From assembly GCA_034401795.1 (NCBI GenBank), contig CM067374.1, forward strand, positions 138,350,508 to 138,414,507: a DNA stretch of 64,000 nucleotides, in the 5' to 3' direction. The translations under genes and the position numbers were made by a program. Under the pieces are notes generated by a model. The model worked only from the letters and a program-made list of their open reading frames with translations. It was not told the origin of the DNA and did no database searches. Positions 45,201 to 58,477 of the stretch are shown piece by piece. The stretch is from Chaetoderma sp. LZ-2023a. Lineage: Eukaryota; Mollusca; Caudofoveata; Chaetodermatida; Chaetodermatidae. Numbering within the stretch: position 1 is the first letter of the stretch; each line of letters starts with the position of its first letter.

Positions 45201-48200
45201 TGCAAGATATTCAAGAGAATATCGGTACATTGATTTAGTATAAGGAGGTACACAGCGAGTCAATTCACTTATGGTAAGTAGATGTACAGAGTACGGCTTC
45301 TGCAAGATATTCAAGAGAATATCGGTACATTGATTTAGTATAAGGAGGTACAGAGCAAGTCAATTCACTTATGGTAAGTAGATGTACAGAGTACGGCTTC
45401 TGCAAGATATTCAAGAGAATATCGGTACATTGATTTAGTATAAGGAGGTACAGAGCAAGTCAATTCACTTATGGTAAGTAGATGTACAGAGTACGGCTTC
45501 TGCAAGATATTCAAGAGAATATCGGTACATTGATTTAGTATAAGGAGGTACAGAGCAAGTCAATTCACTTATGGTAAGTAGATGTACAGAGTACGGCTTC
45601 TGCAAGATATTCAAGAGAATATCGGTACATTGATTTAGTATAAGGAGGTACACAGCGAGTCAATTCACTTATGGTAAGTAGATGTACAGATTACGGCTTC
45701 TGCAAGATATTCACGAGAATATCGGTACATTGATTTAGTATAAGGAGGTACAGAGCAAGTCAATTCACTTATGGTAAGTAGATGTACAGAGTACGGCTTC
45801 TGCAAGATATTCAAGAGAATATCGGTACATTGATTTAGTATAAGGAGGTACAGAGCAAGGCAATTCACTTATGGTAAGTAGATGTACAGAGTACGGCTTC
45901 TGCAAGATATTCAAGAGAATATCGGTACATTGATTTAGTATAAGGAGGTACAGAGCGAGTCAATTCACTTATGGTAAGTAGATGTACAGAGTACGGCTTC
46001 TGCAATATATTCAAGAGAATATCGGTACATTGATTTAGTATAAGGAGGTACACAGCGAGTCAATTCACTTATGGTAAGTAGATGTACAGAGTACGGCTTC
46101 TGCAAGATATTCAAGAGAATATCGGTACATTGCTTTAGTATAAGGAGGTACTGAGCGAGTCAATTCACTTATGGTTAGTAGATGTACAGAGTACGGCTTC
46201 TGCAAGATATTCAAGAGAATATCGGTACATTGATTTAGTATAAGGAGGTACAGAGCAAGTCAATTCACTTATGGTAAGTAGATGTACAGAGTACGGCTTC
46301 TGCAAGATATTCAAGAGAATATCGGTACATTGATTTAGTATAAGGAGGTACAGAGCAAGTCAATTCACTTATGGTAAGTAGATGTACAGAGTACGGCTTC
46401 TGCAAGATATTCAAGAGAATATCGGTACATTGCTTTAGTATAAGGAGGTACAGAGCAAGTCAATTCACTTATGGTAAGTAGATGTACAGAGTACGGCTTC
46501 TGAAAGATATTCAAGAGAATATCGGTACATTGATTTAGTATAAGGAGGTACAGAGCAAGTCAATTCACTTATGGTAAGTAGATGTACAGAGTACGGCTTC
46601 TGCAAGATATTCAAGAGAATATCGGTACATTGATTTAGTATAAGGAGGTACACAGCGAGTCAATTCACTTATGGTAAGTAGATGTACAGATTACGGCTTC
46701 TGCAAGATATTCAAGAGAATATCGGTACATTGATTTAGTATAAGGAGGTACAGAGCAAGTCAATTCACTTATGGTAAGTAGATGTACAGAGTACGGCTTC
46801 TGCAAGATATTCAAGAGAATATCGGTACATTGATTTAGTATAAGGAGGTACAGAGCGAGGCAATTCACTTATGGTAAGTAGATGTACAGAGTACGGCTTC
46901 TGCAAGATATTCAAGAGAATATCGGTACATTGATTTAGTATAAGGAGGTACAGAGCGAGTCAATTCACTTATGGTAAGTAGATGTACAGAGTACGGCTTC
47001 TGCAAGATATTCAAGAGAATATCGGTACATTGATTTAGTATAAGGAGGTACACAGCGAGTCAATTCACTTATGGTAAGTAGATGTACAGATTACGGCTTC
47101 TGCAAGATATTCACGAGAATATCGGTACATTGATTTAGTATAAGGAGGTACAGAGCAAGTCAATTCACTTATGGTAAGTAGATGTACAGAGTACGGCTTC
47201 TGCAAGATATTCAAGAGAATATCGGTACATTGATTTAGTATAAGGAGGTACAGAGCAAGGCAATTCACTTATGGTAAGTAGATGTACAGAGTACGGCTTC
47301 TGCAAGATATTCAAGAGAATATCGGTACATTGATTTAGTATAAGGAGGTACAGAGCGAGTCAATTCACTTATGGTAAGTAGATGTACAGAGTACGGCTTC
47401 TGCAAGATATTCAAGAGAATATCGGTACATTGATTTAGTATAAGGAGGTACACAGCGAGTCAATTCACTTATGGTAAGTAGATGTACAGAGTACGGCTTC
47501 TGCAAGATATTCAAGAGAATATCGGTACATTGCTTTAGTATAAGGAGGTACTGAGCGAGTCAATTCACTTATGGTAAGTAGATGTACAGAGTACGGCTTC
47601 TGCAAGATATTCAAGAGAATATCGGTACATTGATTTAGTATAAGGAGGTACAGAGCAAGTCAATTCACTTATGGTAAGTAGATGTACAGAGTACGGCTTC
47701 TGCAAGATATTCAAGAGAATATCGGTACATTGATTTAGTATAAGGAGGTACAGAGCAAGTCAATTCACTTATGGTAAGTAGATGTACAGAGTACGGCTTC
47801 TGCAAGATATTCAAGAGAATATCGGTACATTGCTTTAGTATAAGGAGGTACAGAGCAAGTCAATTCACTTATGGTAAGTAGATGTACAGAGTACGGCTTC
47901 TGAAAGATATTCAAGAGAATATCGGTACATTGATTTAGTATAAGGAGGTACAGAGCAAGTCAGTTCACTTATGGTAAGTAGATGTACAGAGTACGGCTTC
48001 TGCAAGATATTCAAGAGAATATCGGTACATTGATTTAGTATAAGGAGGTACACAGCGAGTCAATTCACTTATGGTAAGTAGATGTACAGAGTACGGCTTC
48101 TGCAAGATATTCAAGAGAATATCGGTACATTGATTTAGTATAAGGAGGTACAGAGCAAGTCAATTCACTTATGGTAAGTAGATGTACAGAGTACGGCTTC

Positions 48201-51200
48201 TGCAAGATATTCAAGAGAATATCGGTACATTGATTTAGTATAAGGAGGTACAGAGCAAGTCAATTCACTTATGGTAAGTAGATGTACAGAGTACGGCTTC
48301 TGCAAGATATTCAAGAGAATATCGGTACATTGATTTAGTATAAGGAGGTACACAGCGAGTCAATTCACTTATGGTAAGTAGATGTACAGAGTACGGCTTC
48401 TGCAAGATATTCAAGAGAATATCGGTACATTGATTTAGTATAAGGAGGTACAGAGCAAGTCAATTCACTTATGGTAAGTAGATGTACAGAGTACGGCTTC
48501 TGCAAGATATTCAAGAGAATATCGGTACATTGATTTAGTATAAGGAGGTACAGAGCAAGTCAATTCACTTATGGTAAGTAGATGTACAGAGTACGGCTTC
48601 TGCAAGATATTCAAGAGAATATCGGTACATTGATTTAGTATAAGGAGGTACAGAGCGAGTCAATTCACTTATGGTAAGTAGATGTACAGAGTACGGCTTC
48701 TGCAAGATATTCAAGAGAATATCGGTACATTGATTTAGTATAAGGAGGTACACAGCGAGTCAATTCACTTATGGTAAGTAGATGTACAGAGTACGGCTTC
48801 TGCAAGATATTCAAGAGAATATCGGTACATTGATTTAGTATAAGGAGGTACAGAGCAAGTCAATTCACTTATGGTAAGTAGATGTACAGAGTACGGCTTC
48901 TGCAAGATATTCAAGAGAATATCGGTACATTGATTTAGTATAAGGAGGTACAGAGCAAGTCAATTCACTTATGGTAAGTAGATGTACAGAGTACGGCTTC
49001 TGCAAGATATTCAAGAGAATATCGGTACATTGATTTAGTATAAGGAGGTACAGAGCAAGTCAATTCACTTATGGTAAGTAGATGTACAGAGTACGGCTTC
49101 TGCAAGATATTCAAGAGAATATCGGTACATTGATTTAGTATAAGGAGGTACAGAGCATGTCAATTCACTTATGGTAAGTAGATGTACAGAGTACGGCTTC
49201 TGCAAGATATTCAAGAGAATATCGGTACATTGATTTAGTATAAGGAGGTACAGAGCGAGTCAATTCACTTATGGTAAGTAGATGTACAGAGTACGGCTTC
49301 TGCAAGATATTCAAGAGAATATCGGTACATTGATTTAGTATAAGGAGGTACAGAGCAAGTCAATTCACTTATGGTAAGTAGATGTACAGAGTACGGCTTC
49401 TGCAAGATATTCAAGAGAATATCGGTACATTGATTTAGTATAAGGAGGTACAGAGCAAGTCAATTCACTTATGGTAAGTAGATGTACAGAGTACGGCTTC
49501 TGCAAGATATTCAAGAGAATATCGGTACATTGATTTAGTATAAGGAGGTACAGAGCAAGTCAATTCACTTATGGTAAGTAGATGTACAGAGTACGGCTTC
49601 TGCAAGATATTCAAGAGAATATCGGTACATTGCTTTAGTATAAGGAGGTACAGAGCAAGTCAATTCACGTATGGTAAGTAGATGTACAGAGTACGGCTTC
49701 TGCAAGATATTCAAGAGAATATCGGTACATTGATTTAGTATAAGGAGGTACATAGCAAGTCAATTCACTTATGGTAAGTAGATGTACAGAGTACGGCTTC
49801 TGCAAGATATTCAAGAGAATATCGGTACATTGATTTAGTATAAGGAGGTACAGAGCGAGTCAATTCACTTATGGTAAGTAGATGTACAGAGTACGGCTTC
49901 TGCAAGATATTCAAGAGAATATCGGTACATTGATTTAGTATAAGGAGGTACAGAGCGAGTCAATTCACTTATGGTAAGTAGATGTACAGAGTACGGCTTC
50001 TGCAAGATATTCAAGAGAATATCGGTACATTGCTTTAGCATAAGGAGGTACACAGCGAGTCAATTCACTTATGGTAAGTAGATGTACAGAGTACGGCTTC
50101 TGCAAGATATTCAAGAGAATATCGGTACATTGCTTTAGTATAAGGAGGTACAGAGCGAGTCAATTCACTTATGGTAAGTAGATGTACAGAGTACGGCTTC
50201 TGCAAGATATTCAAGAGAATATCGGTACATTGCTTTAGCATAAGGAGTTACAGAGCGATCAATTCACTTATGGTAAGTAGATGTACAGAGTACGGCTTCT
50301 GCAAGATATTCAAGAGAATATCGGTACATTGATTTAGTATAAGGAGGTACAGAGCAAGTCAATTCACTTATGGTAAGTAGATGTACAGAGTACGGCTTCT
50401 GCAAGATATTCAAGAGAATATCGGTACATTGATTTAGTATAAGGAGGTACACAGCGAGTCAATTCACTTATGGTAAGTAGATGTACAGAGTACGGCTTCT
50501 GCAAGATATTCAAGAGAATATCGGTACATTGATTTAGTATAAGGAGGTACAGAGCAAGTCAATTCACTTATGGTAAGTAGATGTACAGAGTACGGCTTCT
50601 GCAAGATATTCAAGAGAATATCGGTACATTGATTTAGTATAAGGAGGTACACAGCGAGTCAATTCACTTATGGTAAGTAGATGTACAGAGTACGGCTTCT
50701 GCAAGATATTCAAGAGAATATCGGTACATTGATTTAGTATAAGGAGGTACAGAGCAAGTCAATTCACTTATGGTAAGTAGATGTACAGAGTACGGCTTCT
50801 GCAAGATATTCAAGAGAATATCGGTACATTGATTTAGTATAAGGAGGTACAGAGCAAGTCAATTCACTTATGGTAAGTAGATGTACAGAGTACGGCTTCT
50901 GCAAGATATTCAAGAGAATATCGGTACATTGATTTAGTATAAGGAGGTACAGAGCAAGTCAATTCACTTATGGTAAGTAGATGTACAGAGTACGGCTTCT
51001 GCAAGATATTCAAGAGAATATCGGTACATTGATTTAGTATAAGGAGGTACACAGCGAGTCAATTCACTTATGGTAAGTAGATGTACAGAGTACGGCTTCT
51101 GCAAGATATTCACGAGAACATCGGTACATTGATTTAGTATAAGGAGGTACAGAGCAAGTCAATTCACTTATGGTAAGTAGATGTACAGAGTACGGCTTCT

Positions 51201-53367
51201 GCAAGATATTCAAGAGAATATCGGTACATTGATTTAGTATAAGGAGGTACAGAGCAAGTCAATTCACTTATGGTAAGTAGATGTACAGTGTACGGCTTCT
51301 GCAAGATATTCAAGAGAATATCGGTACATTGATTTAGTATAAGGAGGTACAGAGCGAGTCAATTCACTTATGGGAAGTAGATGTACAGAGTACGGCTTCT
51401 GCAAGATATTCAAGAGAATATCGGTACATTGATTTAGTATAAGGAGGTACACAGCGAGTCAATTCACTTATGGTAAGTAGATGTACAGAGTACGGCTTCT
51501 GCAAGATATTCAAGAGAATATCGGTACATTGATTTAGTATAAGGAGGTACAGAGCAAGTCAATTCACTTATGGTAAGTAGATGTACAGAGTACGGCTTCT
51601 GCAAGATATTCAAGAGAATATCGGTACATTGATTTAGTATAAGGAGGTACAGAGCAAGTCAATTCACTTATGGTAAGTAGATGTACAGAGTACGGCTTCT
51701 GCAAGATATTCAAGAGAATATCGGTACATTGCTTTAGTATAAGGAGGTACAGAGCAAGTCAATTCACTTATGGTAAGTAGATGTACAGAGTACGGCTTCT
51801 GCAAGATATTCAAGAGAATATCGGTACATTGCTTTAGTATAAGGAGGTACAGAGCAAGTCAATTCACTTATGGTAAGTAGATGTACAGAGTACGGCTTCT
51901 GCAAGATATTCAAGAGAATATCGGTACATTGATTTAGTATAAGGAGGTACAGAGCGAGTCAATTCACTTATGGTAAGTAGATGTACAGAGTACGGCTTCT
52001 GCAAGATATTCAAGAGAATATCGGTACATTGCTTTAGTATAAGGAGGTACAGAGCGAGTCAATTCACTTATGGTAAGTAGATGTACAGAGTACGGCTTCT
52101 GCAAGATATTCAAGAGAATATCGGTACATTGCTTTAGCATAAGGAGGTACAGAGCGAGTCAATTCACTTATGGTAAGTAGATGTACAGAGTACGGCTTCT
52201 GCAAGATATTCAAGAGAATATCGGTACATTGCTTTAGTATAAGGAGGTACAGAGCGAGTCAATTCACTTATGGTAAGTAGATGTACAGAGTACGGCTTCT
52301 GCAAGATATTCAAGAGAATATCGGTACATTGCTTTAGTATAAGGAGGTACAGAGCGAGTCAATTCACTTATGGTAAGTAGATGTACAGAGTACGGCTTCT
52401 GCAAGATATTCAAGAGAATATCGGTACATTGCTTTAGCATAAGGAGGTACAGAGCGAGTCAATTCACTTATGGTAAGTAGATGTACAGAGTACGGCTTCT
52501 GCAAGATATTCAAGAGAATATCGGTTCATTGCTTTAGTATAAGGAGGTACAGAGAAAAGTCAATTCACTTATGGTAAGTAGATGTACAGAGTACAGCTTC
52601 TGCAAGATATTCAAGAGAATATCGGTACATTGCTTTAGCATAAGGAGGTACAGAGCGAGTCAATTCACTTATGGTAAGTAGATGTACAGAGTACGGCTTC
52701 TGCAAGATATTCAAGAGAATATCGGTACATTGCTTTAGTATAAGGAGGTACAGAGCGAGTCAATTCACTTATGGTAAGTAGATGTACAGAGTACGGCTTC
52801 TGCAAGATATTCAAGAGAATATCGGTACATTGCTTTAGTATAAGGAGGTACAGAGCGAGTCAATTCACTTATGGTAAGTAGATGTACAGAGTACGGCTTC
52901 TGCAAGATATTCAAGAGAATATCGGTACACTGCTTTAGTATAAGGAGGTACAGAGCGAGTCAATTCACTTATGGTAAGTAGATGTACAGAGTACGGCTTC
53001 TGCAAGATATTCAAGAGAATATCGGTACATTGCTTTAGTATAAGGAGGTACAGAGCGAGTCAATTCACTTATGGTAAGTAGATGTACAGAGTACGGCTTC
53101 TGCAAGATATTCAAGAGAATATCGGTACACTGCTTTAGTATAAGGAGGTACAGAGCGAGTCAATTCACTTATGGTAAGTAGATGTACAGAGTACGGCTTC
53201 TGCAAGATATTCAAGAGAATATCGGTACATTGCTTTAGTATAAGGAGGTACAGAGCGAGTCAATTCACTTATGGTAAGTAGATGTACAGAGTACGGCTTC
53301 TGCAAGATATTCAAGAGAATATCGGTACATTGCTTTAGTATAAGGAGGTACAGAGTGAGTCAATTCG
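27211..53367 (+). repeat. 100-bp satellite array, about 260 units
   Basis: Head-to-tail units of 100 bp over 26.2 kb, typically differing at only a few fixed positions: attgAttt or attgCttt, tagTata or tagCata, tacAGagc or tacACagc, and gcAag or gcGag. A few units are 99 bp (tacatagtacgctt, near 32703, 33103, 40388 and 42187), and three lack 14 bp (86 bp, ending at 31310, 31796 and 34680). Each unit contains the 18-bp dyad gatattcaagagaatatc and the sequence ttatggtaagtagatg, which has a consensus 5' splice site. Recurrent 62-codon minus-strand frames come from reading across two units and are not genes. The left edge begins 20 bp after an assembly gap. Function unknown; pericentromeric or intronic satellite are both possible. 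Confidence 0.97.
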
Positions 53368-53720
53368 GCCAATTTCTCATGCAATTTCCACTTTCATCTT
53401 ATGAAACATGCAAAATATAAGTTTTCCGCACTTTTTTCGCAGTCGTTAAAGATATTCAACTGAGAATGGGTACGTCGCTTTGTTATGAGAGATTACAGAG
53501 TAAGTTTAGAGTTTCAGGAGTTTGAGTAAATTTCTGATGGAGTTGCGTCCCCTTTTGACTTATGAAATACGAAAAATAGCAGTTTTCCGTACTTTTTTCG
53601 CACTCCTTCAAGATATTCGAGGGTAAATTGATACATTGCCATAGTATAAGGAGTTACAGAGCAAGTTCAAGTTTCGGACATTTTCGTCAATTTTTCGTCT
53701 TATGAAATATGGAACATCAC
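53368..53720 (+). repeat. Diverged, longer satellite units at the array edge
   Basis: Two units starting cttatgaaac (53398) and cttatgaaat (53559), of 161 and 140 bp, with the next restart at 53699. They share with the array the blocks cttatg, caagatattc, gtacattgc...tagtataaggagttacag and gagcaagt. They carry an additional ttttccgtacttttttcgca segment that the 100-bp unit lacks. They appear to be an older, longer form of the repeat. Confidence 0.75.
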
Positions 53721-54140
53721 CAGGTAGGGGGGCATGTATTGCAAAGCAATACTTACAGTATGCTTGTTCTTCAATATGACTGTTGTGGATTTGATTGATT
53801 CACTTGAACCGTGCATGTAGTGCTTATGAATGCACGGACGTTATTCTTCAATATGACTGTCCTGTATACTACACAATGTTGGTGATCGTAATAGTTAATC
53901 GGATCACGCCTATGATTCTATCATGTAAACCATATTTAGGAAATGTACATCATTATCATATTAATTCACAACGTCTCTCGTATATATAACTACTCTAATT
54001 TATAATGAACATGAAACAATGATTGTTAACTTAATAAGTTTACTACGAAATGCAATATTTTAATTTTATTCTGATATCTGTCAATCAATTAATCAATGGT
54101 AACGAATGGTTTAGAATGATCATGGTAAGAGCCGAAACCA
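53721..54140. other. Unassigned stretch with small repeats
   Basis: ttcttcaatatgactgt occurs twice (about 53766 and 53842). Between them ccgtgcat and atgcacgg form an 8-bp hairpin (about 53806-53836). The 64-codon frame at 53795-53989 has no recognisable content. I looked here for an exon preceding 54607 and did not find one. Confidence 0.4.
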
Positions 54141-54308
54141 TTTCTAACTATACCACGCCCATTTGCCTGCGTGTTTGAATCGATTTTAAACAGAGGAGTT
54201 CTCAATATATAGATTCTGGGAATTCAGGTTTCTAAATTTCAAATCCATTCTAACACGAGTAAAAAGTTGGGGTAGCTTAGCTGGGATTGGCTGTGGTATA
54301 GTTAGAAA
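54141..54308. mobile_element. MITE-like element, 168 bp
   Basis: Bounded by a perfect 16-bp inverted repeat: tttctaactataccac at 54141-54156 and its reverse complement at 54293-54308. AT-rich interior with no frame. No target-site duplication could be confirmed. Confidence 0.5.
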
Positions 54309-54606
54309 CGTGTCCCTCTATTATTGAAGTGATTAAGAATATAAATCATAATGTACCCAATCGCCTAGTAATGCTATGCCAACTATATTTGCTGTATATT
54401 GTGCAGTTCTTATTAGTAAGAACATAAAGCGTAATCTTGAACTTGCAAAATAACTTTGAGTAACATTTATCATAGTGTATTAAAGTTAAGGAGAAAACGT
54501 ACTTTAGTTGGGTATAGTAGCCCGGGTACGTATCCTACTGGAAAACTCATTTAAATCGTAATTACATCCGCTTCAGGAATGATTTACAGACAATTATTCC
54601 TTTCAG

Positions 54607-54680
54607 ATACATAGAATAGGACACAAATTTATGTTTGTTTCCGGTGTGTTTGTCTGTGGCGTTTGTTCCATTCTTTTCGG
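54607..54680 (+). CDS. SLC18B1: Exon of an SLC18B1-like MFS transporter (exon A)
   Basis: A 74-bp exon with a good acceptor (ttattcctttcag ending at 54606) and a strong donor (gg|gtaagtg at 54681). It reads IHRIGHKFMFVSGVFVCGVC then SILFG, ending in a split glycine codon (gg + g). Its phase matches exon B. The sequence corresponds to a loop and transmembrane helix in the first half of SLC18B1, a major-facilitator vesicular polyamine transporter that exchanges substrate for protons in vesicle membranes. The similarity (the IG.KFMF.SG.FV.G pattern) is judged from memory of the family. The upstream exon is not visible within 900 bp; beyond that lies the satellite array. A pseudogene cannot be excluded, but the exon is undamaged. 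Confidence 0.65.
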
Positions 54681-56011
54681 GTAAGTGTTCCATAACATTA
54701 ATAAGAACGGACATTTCCTTTTTTAGCTATGCCCCGCCCATCACTAGCTAAGCTCCACCAACACCTCGCCGTGTTGGGATTGATTGATCCCCGAATACGA
54801 TCAATTTCCTGAAAACTTTACAGGGAAGTTGTTGAACAATTTGTAAGTAATTTGACTGGGCGCTGTTGCTGCCTATGGCAGCAACAGCGCCCAGTCAAAT
54901 TAGTTTCAAAATATTCAACAGAATATTTATTAAATAGTAAAAGCAAACAATTTGTACAACAACGTATAGACCGTCTTCAAATATGCGTTCGTGACGTACT
55001 TATCAACGTCATTCATGACGTCATTCACTAGGATGTCATTGTACACATCGCGCAGTTCATTATGACGTCATATGATGGGTGGGTACTCTGAAAAGGTGAA
55101 TTCACGTAAAATTATGTAACCATGCATAAGTGTACTGGATTGCAATGATGTTTGTTTAGGATGTTAAATACGACAATCTATAATTGGAAAAATTAAACTA
55201 AACAGATTGAAAAACCTCAGATTTGAGTGACGAAATGAAGACAGGAAACAGTCTAAGAACAGGCTGGGAACTCGACACATTATCTCCTTAGTCAATTAGT
55301 GTCTACATTATCGTTTAAGCTGTGACTAAATGTGACGTAAGTGAATCATATCGGATTTGAAACACATTGTCATTTCCTATCAGAATTATCACACCACTTT
55401 ATTAAGATTTAATTTCCGATTCGCTTGCTAGTTCCAAACGAGATCTTAACATGTTTATACATTGTTTTCAACTTACGTAACTCACACATGCCGCTATTAC
55501 ACTGGTAAAAGGTAAACTGATAATCTGATATGTAGTGGCCTGGTGAATGGTATGCCATGGAACGTAAGCTTACTTATGTAATAAAGCTATAGAAGTCGAT
55601 GGTGGTACATATGTTGTGCTCAATATTTTGAAACCCTCCAAGTTAAAAAAAAAAGATTGCTTCTGTAGCGCTATCCATTGATGTTCCCGAAATAATGCGT
55701 AAAGGACATTTGCCGACTTTATTCTGCACTCCAAACAAAGAGCTACTCCTTGATCAAACATACAGGCTGCCATTCATCTTAACTACTATCCACATAGCTA
55801 TGTACCTTTCTAATAGAAATTACCCGCCTCTTGTCCGTTTTCATTGAAGTGCTGAAGCGATACATCTGTTTCTATTGTATATTTTGGTCTCGAGGTGGGG
55901 GTGGGGTGGGGGACTACAGCATTCTGAAGGGTTGCACCTACTAGAAAACCAGGACGACTGTGAGACCCGTATTTTAATTTATTATTTACCTATATTTTAC
56001 TTTTATAAAAG
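54681..56011 (+). other. Intron of the SLC18B1-like gene (1,331 bp)
   Basis: Begins gtaagtg and ends ttttataaaag. It contains the dispersed repeat and palindrome at 54722-55100. The remainder (55101-56011) is AT-rich, with no other exon or repeat recognised; the frame at 55570-55773 (-) has no supporting features. Confidence 0.55.
54722..55100. repeat. Palindrome plus TGACGTCA-rich dispersed repeat
   Basis: 54848-54873 and 54877-54902 are perfect 26-bp inverted arms around a 3-base loop (tat), and imperfect pairing continues outward (gttgttgaacaatttg against caaaatattcaacag). The left flank 54722-54780 is an inverted match to 10266-10336. The right flank 54895-55100 matches 9499-9560 and 6186-6310, with TGACGTCA at 55016-55023 and 55063-55070. 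Confidence 0.7.
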
Positions 56012-56159
56012 GTTGCTTGGTTATTGCCCACGAGGAGCTGTTTTTACCGCAATGTGTTTCCTCACGAGAATTACAGAAGCATTTGGTGCCGCTGCTTTTC
56101 TAACAGCTTGCTATACACTGGCTGCCAAAGAATTCCCAAACAGAATTACTTTTATTGTG
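56012..56159 (+). CDS. SLC18B1: Exon of an SLC18B1-like MFS transporter (exon B)
   Basis: A 148-bp exon preceded by AG (56010-56011) and followed by gtaaat (56160). The first base completes the glycine codon from exon A. The next 49 codons read LLGYCPRGAVFTAMCFLTRI then TEAFGAAAFLTACYTLAAKE and FPNRITFIV, ending on a codon boundary. The pattern (P.G.VF.AMCFL.R..EA...AA..TA...LAKEFPN) fits the SLC18B1 helix region that carries an arginine and small residues lining the transport path. Continuity of frame and phase with exon A supports a real gene on the + strand. The next exon is not found in the window; the sequence to the right is filled with repeats and retroelements. Other MFS families (SLC18A, MFSD) are less likely but possible. 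Confidence 0.7.
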
Positions 56160-58190
<2,031 letters not shown>

Positions 58191-58318
58191 GTCCAACACT
58201 GATGGAGCACAAGTGCAATTTTAATGCACCATGAGGTCCCGTGTAGTCCTTGGGAACCTATGTAGATATTTCAGGAAACCAATAAGCTATTCCTCACACA
58301 TAGCTGCACGTATTGAAT

Positions 58319-58376
58319 ACCATAACCTTTACAGATATATAAGGTAGACCATAACCTTTACAGATATATAAGGTAG
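58319..58376. repeat. 29-bp tandem duplication
   Basis: accataacctttacagatat plus ataaggtag occurs twice back to back (58319-58347 and 58348-58376). Confidence 0.85.
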
Positions 58377-58477
58377 AAATCTGTCATCTACTTCTGAAAT
58401 TACATAGTCGTCACTGTCAAACATTTCGGATTCGCCAGGTTGTCTTAGCCATGAAACCATATTATTGATTGGATATT

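Noticed and set aside
27610-51452. Dozens of 62- to 82-codon minus-strand frames with the same protein
   Set aside because: They are produced by reading across two 100-bp satellite units, mostly from a GTG. They recur only because the repeat recurs and break with any unit-length change.
27211-53367. CRISPR-like regular spacing
   Set aside because: The whole 100-bp unit is conserved with no unique spacers, and there are no cas genes; this is a eukaryotic satellite.
27211-53367. aaggagg motif in each satellite unit as a ribosome binding site
   Set aside because: The window is eukaryotic and no reading frame follows at a suitable distance.
53795-53989. 64-codon frame as the missing upstream transporter exon
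   Set aside because: No splice borders in phase and no similarity to the transporter segment that should precede exon A.
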